A stretch of 64,000 nucleotides of DNA from Armigeres subalbatus (Eukaryota; Arthropoda; Insecta; Diptera; Culicidae): positions 11,131,533 through 11,195,532 of the forward strand of contig NC_085139.1 of assembly GCF_024139115.2 (NCBI RefSeq), in the 5' to 3' direction. This document shows, piece after piece, positions 55,474 through 64,000 of this stretch (the stretch's first letter is position 1; every line of letters starts with the position of its first letter). The notes below the pieces were generated by a model. That model did no database searches and was not told the origin of the DNA. It saw only the letters and a list, made by a program, of their open reading frames with translations. The position numbers and the translations under genes were made by a program.

Positions 55474-55744
55474 GTTACAATATTTAGGTATGATAATATT
55501 TAGTATCGGAAACTTGCTAACAGTTTAGCAATAATAAAAATATTTAGCAGTTTAGGTTTCGGTGAATCAGTCAATCTCGTAAGTACGTCACAAGCTACTT
55601 CTTCCACAGCACTACATTCCATCTGAAACTTGGCCTGCTTTCAAAGTAATCTATTAGCATTTTTTAGTTTTAATTGAAAGCTTTATATGCCCGATATTGC
55701 ATGAGTATTGAGTATGTACGTATCTTGTGTGACAAATACAATGA

Positions 55745-55882
55745 ATACACTATGCTCGGGGTGTCGAGAATGTTTCCCACCCGAAAATATTCTAGATTGG
55801 ATTGAGAATCGAACTCGCCATCTCCGGTTTCTAAACCATTGTTCGCAAGGCTAACTGGAGACCTCAAGCCAGCATAGAAGTC
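55745..55882 (-). mobile_element. tRNA-derived SINE fragment, minus strand
   Basis: On the minus strand, a box A-like TAGCCTTGCGAAC (about 55841-55853) is followed by box B GAGTTCGATTCTC (about 55804-55816). The body then runs to about 55745. The spacing fits a tRNA promoter, but the intervening sequence does not fold as a tRNA. Confidence 0.65.
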
Positions 55883-56097
55883 AAATTAATGCAACTTACA
55901 GGACTGCACCAGCTGGTGCAGTTCGTTTCTGCTAACTTACACGCGCGTTTTATCTCAAAACCTTGGGGTAGTTTGACGGCAGCTTCTCGCTTACGTCTAT
56001 TGATGCCAGTAGAGAAGCTCGGAATCTTCTTCGCTGCTGCAGTGGATGTGATTCCTAGGTGTCCGAAGTCCGACGCAACTCACATGAAGGAATCTTA

Positions 56098-56384
56098 TGT
56101 CGTTTTCGTTTTTGCGGTGTAGCTACACTCGTGCTACACTTTTGCACCGAAAATGTTCGTTTTTGATTTTCGTGCTACATCAGTGTAGCATTTTTCTTGC
56201 ACTGAAACAATCAGTGTAGCACCAGAAAAAAAATCAGAGTGTGCCGTGTAGTGTAGTTTATTGTCAAGTTTCTCACGTTGTTATTGTTTTCTTTTTATGG
56301 TATCCAACAGGTATCCATAACAAACAAACCCATGCAAAATGCTGCACTAAACGGTGTCGCTGCACCTCAAAAACGAAAACGACA
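56098..56384. mobile_element. 287-bp MITE, PIF/Harbinger-like
   Basis: The left end TGTCGTTTTCGTTTTTGCGG and the right end (complement TGTCGTTTTCGTTTTTGAGG) form a TIR of about 26 bp. TTA flanks both sides (56095-56097, 56385-56387), matching the TWA duplication of PIF/Harbinger. The interior has several GTGTAGCAC words in both orientations. Noncoding. Confidence 0.7.
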
Positions 56385-56576
56385 TTAATTATTATCAAAC
56401 TTATTTATCGCGTCTACTCTGACTTCCTCCACCACCTCCAGACCACCATACGCCATTATCAGCCCAGCTTTCACGATGTGATTTTCTGTAATGAGCCACC
56501 GGGGTTTTAGACTGAGAAATCATAAAATGAATACTAATTTGCTCTGACCCCTTAATAATTATATCTATGACCAGAG

Positions 56577-56765
56577 TGCGTAATGCTCACTCAATCTCAG
56601 GAGCGCAGGATAAAATAACGAAAACAGATTCAACCTGGGCTTGAAAAACGCTTGCTTTGTTTTCTCTCATCGAACAGAAAAGTCAAAAACCTGTACATTA
56701 CATACAGCCACGTAGTTCAACGTCACCTTTGCGTACAACCCGATTGGGCTGCACCTTTGAGTTTT
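56577..56765. repeat. Dispersed repeat, uninterrupted copy (empty site)
   Basis: Homologous to 30190-31080 minus the 698-bp foldback element. It has one CTGTACAT at 56691-56698, where the other copy has the insertion. Identity is roughly 85-90 percent by eye. Confidence 0.85.
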
Positions 56766-56994
56766 TCCTAAAGAATTGTTGTAGTTCTTACGGATGTGGT
56801 GGAAGAATAGCAAATCGTTAAATTTGAGTGAATATGAAGTATTTTAGCTATTTTTCTTCCAATGGTGCTCAATGATGGATCACTAATAATGAATTGTAAA
56901 CGTAATATTCGTTCATCAATGTACTACAACAGATTACATGTGTGATTATGAGAGACCATTTTGCCCCAGGGGTGCATTTTGGACCGTTCTCCCC

Positions 56995-57208
56995 TACTTG
57001 GTGACGGCTTCGATTCTTTTAGATGGCGTGCTTGACCAGCTTGTTCGGCAGCGCCCAGCGGAGGCGGACGCCGGTCTGAATCTTACGGCTAGGGATAGTT
57101 GACCGCTTCATCTTTTGTCGAACTTGACGATATTCTTCTTGCCTTGCTGCCGCCGCCTCCGCTACCGTCTCGTCGTCCTCGTCTTCTTTTCGACAGCTTT
57201 GATGCCAT
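56995..57208 (-). pseudogene. Histone H2B pseudogene with deleted core
   Basis: Read on the minus strand from the ATG at 57208. After a basic tail that contains KKNIVKFDKR in one frame, it jumps to RSTIPSRKIQTGVRLRW, NKLVKHAI and AVTK then TAG, matching the H2B C-terminus around the alpha-C helix. Most of the histone fold (about 160 bp) is missing and frameshifts are present. It lies downstream of the TATA-bearing cassette. Histone H2B packages DNA; this copy cannot. Confidence 0.75.
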
Positions 57209-57244
57209 GCCTCACTTCGTTTTGTTTCGGTCCGAACCGGTGCA

Positions 57245-57605
57245 GGCGGCAGGCACTGCTTCTTTTATACACAAAGAAAATCTTGCGGTTGACATATGGC
57301 CCGCAACTTACAGCTATCTGATGTCTGTGTTGGAAATGCATCAACTGTATTGGTTGGTTCTGAAAATTTTACTGGGTATGACAAGAATTTAAATTTTCAA
57401 TAGTTTATCGTAGATAATCTTGAGTGTCAATAAAACTGATAAATTGCTGGAGAGTTTTTGAGTCGATTGATAAATGAATCTCCAAAATCAATCGAAAGAT
57501 CAAGGCGCTAATAACGTTTAAAATCTTACATGGTTTTGTGACGGTCCCCTATTTAAAATTCTGATTTGACATCCAGTACCTACGGGTAAGACGTTGTTCA
57601 ACGTC
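57245..57605 (-). promoter_or_regulatory. TATA-bearing promoter-like cassette, copy 2, upstream of the H2B remnant
   Basis: TATAAAAG (complement at 57262-57269) lies 54 nt upstream of the H2B ATG, a normal distance for a histone promoter. The block continues to a GACGTTGAACAACGTC word near 57600. It shares TTATTAGCGCCTTGATCTTT and CGACTCAAAAACTCTCCAGC with the copy at 52543-52930 in slightly diverged form. Confidence 0.65.
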
Positions 57606-57999
57606 ACAAATAATTTGTGCAATATACGAAGGTAGTCTTCAAATGATTCAAAGGAAAAGATTCTATCGATGATGCTGGTAACAAGACTGACAGCACTCGA
57701 ATAAATTATTAAGTTTGTGCTATACAAAAAAAAACATTTTGAAACTTAGAAACAAACTGACAATTCAAATTATCAACATTTCGGTCTGCAGTCATGATTT
57801 TTTCAGGGAGCAACAAATAATTTGAATAAATGTTCTTTTTTAACTTAATCAACTTAAATCTTTTTCTACAATTTTACTTAAAAGTGTACAAACCATGCAT
57901 TCTCTTTCCTGAATTGTTTTTTGTCTTCTAGGGTGCCTGTGTAAAGTTGGAATTAGTTTTGCTATCACTTAAGCCTAACTTTTGACACAAAACCGAATA

Positions 58000-60481
58000 C
58001 AGTCCCATCCCGATTTTGGCAACACCCGTTTTTGTCTACCCCCAATTTTGGCAACACCCGTTTTTGGCAACATTTTCTTCCCGATTTTGGCAACAACCTC
58101 GAAAATATTTTTTTATTTCTTTTTTGAGCTAAAACCTTTTTATTAATATGTAATATGATAAACAAAACCAAAAGCGAATGTCATTAGGGTATATATACGT
58201 ATTATGGGCTCTGTACAAATAGTGGGCATTTTAACTGAAATAATGAACCACCACTCGTATTACCGCTCATTGCTAACAATTTATATTGAAACTTATCTGC
58301 TCTTTTTATTCACGTTTTCCATGTCCCTATTCGCACTACCCTAATCTAACCAGCCCACCGTAGAATGTCGTATTTTTTATTATTCTCACTGATTTTGTCG
58401 ATGATAAACTGAGTCACACCGCTGTACATAGTACAACACCTATTAAGCGAAGCCCGCTGTTTACATCACAATGCAATCGATACGATATATTATCATTTTA
58501 TCCGTCTTTCTGCTGCATTCCCGTATTGATAATAAGCAACAATTTTATTTCAAAGAGTCTTTCAAATTGACGCGAATTTGTCTAGCTATTAATATCAGAA
58601 CACTGTTGGGTTTTCAAGTTTCCTAATGTGTCAATTGCATAACGAGCCTTTTTATTCCAGCATGTTTGCCAACAGTTCAACAGTAATGGTAAGAGTTTGG
58701 TAACATATAACCGTAAGGCTGTCGAACAGGCATTGAAAAAAGTCAGTTCAGTTCACTCATTGGCTATGGACGCTACGATTGGAATAGATCAATGTTCACA
58801 ATGCTCATTCACACTTCCAATGCCTGCTCTTGAGTGTTCTGTTTGTTATGGCGAAGTATTAGAAGTGGAGTACCTCCTGTAAAGTTCCCATGAAATCACT
58901 GGTGTAATTCTAGCTGCTTTGATAGACGAGTGATGCGTCACATGTGGTTTTATTATTATTTATTCAGCCTAAGGCCGGAGTGGCGTCTGCGGTACATAAC
59001 AGTCGCCTCCGTCCACTGCTGTACGTTACCAGTCACGCAGTCTACGGATGGTCCGTACATCGTCTTTCACCTGATCGATCTACCTTGATCGCTGCACACC
59101 TCACCTTGTTGTGCCCTTCGGATCATTGTAGAGAACCATTTTTAATCCAAGTGCACGTTGGTCCTCGTGTCCAAGGAGGACTACCGCCACCAGTTTAATG
59201 AGGGAGTCTGTTCGGTACGGCGGCGTACTCTATTCGATCGGAGTGTTTTTAGGAGTCCAAAGTACGTACGCTTTCCTGCCACGTTGAGTCTCCGAATTTG
59301 TCTGCTGGTATCGTTATCGGAGGTCAAGTCAGCCCAACTACACGAATTCTTCAACCACCTTGATTTTGTCGCCATTGATACAAGCTCGTGGTGAATGGCC
59401 GTTGTCTCTCTTGAGCCTACTTCGTCTTCAACGTGTTAATGACTAGTCCGATCTGCTTTGCTTCCCTCTTCAGTCTGATGTAGGATTCGTCCATCTTTTC
59501 AAAGTTATATTAATGAAAGTAGTGCATGGGGAACTGGAGTACGATGACCTGCAGCGAGCACCAGTTTGTCCGTAGGTTGACTGCTGTCGAGTGTCAGAGG
59601 TGGCATGCCGCAAATGGTCTTCCAGCTTCCAATTGGCCACACTGCCACTTGTAGTTCGAGATGCACGTTGTGCTCATGGATCAATCATTGCCGTCAGACA
59701 TATTCCTGGGTTGAGTGCTAGGAGACCGACTAGTGCAAAGGGATTTGGTTTTAGTGAGTCGAGTGTAGTTAACCCATACTCACACTACATTGGATACGCT
59801 TGACTAATGTGCAGAATGCAGATTTCCGTTACCATTTTCTAAAACAATGGAGTGTCTTATGACTTGCGTTCATTTTTTCCATAATGTCAGCGAAAATTGT
59901 GCACAGAACTTTATTCTTAATCACACCGACCACAAGAAAGTTTGAAAGAATTCGAAATTTGTAGCACATTTAGTAATCCGTTGGATCGCTATTTGATTTA
60001 CATTGTGAAATATGATTAAAAAAAAACGTTTTTGGTGGCCTAAAGTTTATATGAGATGTCAGATTGAAGTCAGCACTTCAATGGACTACGATAGAAACGT
60101 TATTTTCATCACCACAAATTTTTGTAAGGACGTGGCCGACGCTAAAGTTAATTTCAAATATTATTTATTATTAAATTTGTATTATGAAATTGGCTAATTA
60201 GATACATTATCGTTTGATTACCATTCTTGGGTTTGTTTCAATTTTGTATGAACTACAATCTCCGAGTTATGAATAATATCGCAAAAATGTCACTTATGAT
60301 GCACGTGCATCACTCAAATACACTCCACATACTTTGTAGTACATATTCTAAGTATTTAGCTTCAATCATGCAAACAAAAAAAAATTGAAATTTTGTATGA
60401 AATTTTTTTCCCGTTTTTGGCAACATCCCCATTTTGGCAACATTAAAATCCGGTCGTGTTGCCAAAATCGGGAAGGGACTG
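58000..60481. mobile_element. Tc1/mariner-pogo-like element, decayed, 2.48 kb
   Basis: Ends CAGTCCCATCCCGATTTTGG and, in complement, CAGTCCCTTCCCGATTTTGG are a TIR of at least 25 bp with one mismatch (58000-58024, 60457-60481). TA flanks both ends (57998-57999, 60482-60483), the Tc1/mariner target. CCCGATTTTGGCAACA is repeated three or four times near each end. No DDE transposase is intact; a 61-codon frame at 58697 (TYNRKAVEQALKKV) faintly resembles a psq-type helix-turn-helix. An antisense RTE fragment is nested at 58951-59513. Confidence 0.8.
58951..59513 (-). mobile_element. RTE-clade LINE 3' fragment, antisense, nested
   Basis: On the minus strand it ends with the family tail (GGCCTTAGGCTGAATAAATA). 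It contains TYFGLLKTLRSNRVRRRT and SDNDTSRQIRR, matching copies A and D. Internal deletions remove the LIRPVVLYGHETW region. It is truncated near 59513 in the YIRLKRE region. Confidence 0.85.
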
Positions 60482-60531
60482 TAATACAATATGCCAAAAG
60501 TACAAGAGAACGAAACTACAAAAGGTTGAGA

Positions 60532-62975
60532 GGAACAACGTCAAAATCGTCATCGGTGACATGAACGCTCAGGTAGGAAGGGAGGAAATGTATAGACCGG
60601 TCATCGGACCGGATAGTCTGCATACCGTATCGAACGACAACGGCCAACGATGCATAAACTTTGCAGCCTCCCGCGGAATGGTAGTCCGAAGCACTTTCTT
60701 CCCCGCAAGAATATCCACAAGGCCACATGGAAATCACCTAATCAAGTAACGGAAAACCAAATCGACCACGTTCTAATCGACGGTAAATTCTTCTCCGACA
60801 TCACGAACGTACGCACTTGCCGCAGTGCGAATATTGAATCCGACCACTACCTCGTTGCAGTATGTCTGCGCTCAAAACTCTCGACGGTGATCAACACGCG
60901 TCGGAGTCGTCCGCCGCGGCTAAACATTGGGCGGCTGCAAGACGGTAGACTAGCCCAAGAATACGCGCAGCAGCTGGAAGTGGCACTCCCAACGGAAGAG
61001 CAGCTAGGCGCAGCATCTCTTGAAAATGGCTGGAGAGATATTCGATCCGCCATTGGAAGCACCGCAACCGCTGCACTAGGCACGGTGGCTCCGGATCAGA
61101 GAAACGACTGGTATGACGGCGAATGTGAGCAGTTAGTTGAGGAGAAGAATGCAGCATGGGCGAGATTGCTGCAACACCGCACGAGGTCGAACAAGGCACG
61201 ATACAAACGGGCGCGGAACAGACAAAACTCGATTTTCCGGAGGAAAAAGCGCCAGCAGGAAGATCGAGACCGTGAAGAGACGGAGGAACTGTACCGCGCT
61301 AATAACACACGAAAGTTCTATGAGAAGTTGAACCGTTCACTTAAGGGCCACGTGCCACAGCCCGATGTGTGTAAGGACATAAACAGGAACCTTCTTACAA
61401 ACGAGCGTGAGGTGATTCAAAGGTGGTGGCAGCACTTCGAAGAGCGCCTGTATGGCGATGTGGCAGACAACGGTGGCGGTATGGAAATGAACACAGGAGC
61501 ACGCGCAGGACATGCGTTTTCCGGCTCCGAATCACCATGAAATCCAGGATGAGATCGGCCGGCTGAAAAACAACAAAGCACCTGGAGTTGACCAACTACC
61601 AGGAGATCTGTTTAAACACGCACTGGCTAGAGCGCTGAACTGGGTGATTACCAAGGTTTGGGAGGATGAGGTTCTACCGCAGGAGTGGATGGAAGGTGTC
61701 GTGTGTCCCATCTACAAAACGGGTGATAAGCTGGATTGTAGCAACTACCGCGCAATCACATTGCTGAACGCCGCCTACAAGGTACTCTCCCAAATTTTAT
61801 GCCGCCGACTAACACCAATTGCAAGAGAGTTCGTGGGGCAGTACCAGGCGGGATTTATGGGTGAACGCTCTACCACAGACCAAGTGTTCGCCGTACGACA
61901 GGTATTGCAGAAATGCCGCGAATACAATGTGCCTACACATAATCTATTTATCGACTTCAAAGCCGCATATGATACGGTCGATTGGGATCAGCCATGGCAG
62001 CTAATTTACGAAAACGGATTTCCGGATAAACTGACACGGTTGATCAAAGCGACGATGGATCGGGTGATGTGCGTAGTTCGAGTTTCAGGGACATTCTCGA
62101 GTCCCTTCGAAACGCGCAGAGGGTTATGGCAAGGTGATGGTCTTCCGTATTTGCTATTCAACATCGCTTTGGAGGGAGTGCTACGAAGGGCAGGGATTAA
62201 CACGAGTGGTACGATTTTCACGTAGTACGTCCAGTTATTTGGTTTCGCCGACGACATTGATATCATGGTACGTAAATTTGAGAGGATGGAGGAAGCCTAT
62301 ATCAGACTGAAAAACGAAGCTAAACGGATTGGACTAGTCATAAACACGTCGAAGACGAAGTACATGATAGGAAGGGCTCACTGGTGACCGCCGATAACGA
62401 TACCAGCAGAGAAATTCGGAGGCGCATAGTGGCTGGAAATCGTACGTACTTTGGACTCCGTAAGACGCTCCGATCGAATAGAGTTCACCGCCGTACCAAA
62501 CTGACTATCTACAAAACGCTCATAAGACCGGTAGTTCTCTACGGACACGAGACCTGGACGATGCTCGTGGAGGACCAACGCGCACTGGGAGTTTTTGAAA
62601 GGAAAGTGTTGCGTACCATCTATGGTGGGGTGCAGATGGCGGACGGTACGTGGAGGAGGCGAATGAACCACGAGTTGCATCAACTGTTGGGAGAACCATC
62701 CATCGTTCACACCGCGAAAAGCGGAAGACTGCGGTGGGCCGGGCACGTAGCCAGAATGTCGGACAGTAATCCGGTGAAAATGGTTCTCGACAACGATCCG
62801 ACGGGAACAAGAAGGCGAGGTGCACAGCGAGCAAGGTGGATCGATCAGGTGGAGGACGATTTGCGGACCCTCCGCAGACCACGTGGTTGGCGACGTGCAG
62901 CCATGGACAGAAGCTGAATGGAGAAGACTTCTATGTGCAGCACAGGCCACTCCGGCCTTAGTCTGGTAATAAAAA
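60532..62975 (+). mobile_element. RTE-clade (JAM1-like) LINE, copy D
   Basis: Close to copy A. It starts at VKIVIGDMNAQVG, inside the endonuclease, and runs to GGCCTTAGTCTGGTAATAAA. IDHVLIDG and SDHYLV are intact (about 60760-60850). The RT has FIDFKAAYD, GLWQGDGLPY (Arg changed to Trp in GLRQGDG) and FADD (about 62241-62252). Lesions are a frameshift at about 60715, another at about 61510-61530, a TAG at about 62223 and a deletion of about 90-100 bp near 62375. The 3' third is well preserved. It begins only 50 bp after the pogo-like element. Confidence 0.9.
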
Positions 62976-63385
62976 ATAGTTCCTGTCGATGTCTAGTACT
63001 GTACAAACAATCAAGCCATTTGGTTGGAACGCGGTCGAGTTAATAATGTTGTGGACGGGAGTAGGGGGTGCTGCCCAAATGTTCCCGCTCCCGACTGCTC
63101 CTCAACACACATGTTTTCGCTCGTACATCGTTTTCCACATCTAGTTTTAAAAATACACTGAATGGTATAAAACTAGGGAACTGGTACATGCTCACCAATT
63201 TCAAATCCATTTGTTGTATGATGGGTTCTCAAAATTTGGCAATCTTCTTCTTATCGCCACACCCTCACTAACAGTTGCCATCAGGATTCGAGTGTCTTGT
63301 TGTTCCGGAAAACTCCGCTGCTCAATTCGTTACGAATCACTCATAGTTATTGAAACATCCTCAGAGGTGAGCTTGAACAATGAAA
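62976..63385. other. Unclassified stretch, no gene supported
   Basis: Two short frames (63068, 63211) show no domain. No repeat family is recognised. Confidence 0.4.
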
Positions 63386-63595
63386 ATCGTCGGGGGTGAC
63401 AATTGGTCAAATGGGGGTGAGAATGGGTCACTGTTTCAACTACTTAGAACGCTTGTATAATAGATTGAATGTATCTGAGGGCAAGAAGACTATAATATAA
63501 GAGACCTTTTAGAACGATTTTTCTGTACGACCTCCAGACTGCCGGTGATAGCGATGACCTATTCTCACCCCCAGACCCATTGTCACCCCCGATGG
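63386..63595. mobile_element. MITE with CACCCCCGA-type ends, copy 2
   Basis: Runs from ATCGTCGGGGGTGACAATTG to ATTGTCACCCCCGATGG with inverted ends. The interior matches the reverse complement of 39957-40151, including TATAATATAAGAGACC and CTCCAGACTGCCGGTG in diverged form. Confidence 0.8.
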
Positions 63596-64000
63596 CTTTC
63601 CTCTAAGATTTCTAGAAATCTTTGAACACGCATTAATAAAATTTCTCATGCCAACAGACCGAGAAGGAATCCTCAAAGAATGTAAAAAACGACTGTATCA
63701 CCATTTTCGATCAGAGGTCGTACAGACTGAGCACTAGGATGGCTCAAATTAGTATGGGAAAAACTTATTTAACTTTACCTAATAAACTTTAATCTTCTAG
63801 CGGTTTTCAGCATTATATTCTGTATTTAATTCTACAAGAACTGAATGAGTATGATAGTTCTTCATTGTAAATTGTACCATCAATATGCAAATCACTGTTT
63901 CTCGATGTTTCTGCATACATTATTCTATTTATCTAAACTTCCAATGAGTTTAACACCGAACAAACGTTGACCGATTTGGCTGAAATTTTGTCCAGAGCAT
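63596..64000. other. Right edge, AT-rich, nothing coding
   Basis: The last 40 bases (ACCGATTTGGCTGAAATTTT) resemble the end of a common dispersed repeat that runs out of the window. No gene is seen. Confidence 0.35.

Overview
This window looks like repeat-dense nuclear DNA from a culicine mosquito, most likely an Aedes species. The sequence reasons are: a spliced clip-domain protease gene with 61-66 bp GT-AG introns, several copies of an RTE-clade (JAM1-like) non-LTR retrotransposon, a Feilai-like tRNA-derived SINE, I-clade and CR1/Jockey-group LINEs, a RpL7A retropseudogene, many TIR miniature elements, and long simple-sequence arrays. The species call rests on recalled repeat types, not on a search.

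Only one host gene looks intact. It lies at 2692-4825 (+), has four exons and encodes a predicted secreted 646-residue protein. Its order is active-looking serine protease, then a six-cysteine clip domain, then a second protease fold that has lost the catalytic His and Ser. Two NF-kappaB-type motifs lie 260-340 bp upstream. Other gene-derived pieces are dead copies: a 5'-truncated RpL7A retropseudogene (14261-14955) and a gutted histone H2B fragment (56995-57208, minus) with a TATA box.

Layout. 1-2340: MITE-like repeat, 11-bp array, SINE. 2341-4863: protease gene. 6000-12076: two damaged RTE copies with a shared upstream module, separated by an 86-bp minisatellite and a 158-bp satellite. 12077-14955: I-like LINE broken by an hAT-type MITE and fused to RpL7A. 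14956-16212: degenerate repeats and a second 11-bp array. 16213-20130: a mostly unique noncoding island. 20130-23670: old LINE remnants and GGCCGAA minisatellites. 23672-26214: an RTE copy with only two in-frame stops. 26487-28610: a minus-strand LINE riddled with nested MITEs and a SINE. 28610-29490: minisatellites. 30182-31085: a host repeat carrying a 698-bp foldback element. 33581-36170: a 9-bp array of about 2.4 kb. 38258-40151: a cluster of MITEs. 41812-47791: a CR1/Jockey-group LINE with a PHD-finger ORF1. 48232-53615: inverted copies of CCCGAA modules and a hairpin-forming 52-bp satellite. 53668-54923: hAT-like element. 56098-56384: Harbinger-like MITE. 58000-60481: pogo-like element with an RTE copy nested in it. 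60532-62975: another RTE copy.

Apart from the protease, the biology here is transposon biology. RTE and CR1/I enzymes would have mobilised themselves, the SINEs and the RpL7A transcript. Cut-and-paste elements (hAT, Tc1/mariner-pogo, PIF/Harbinger types) left non-autonomous derivatives, several with readable target-site duplications.
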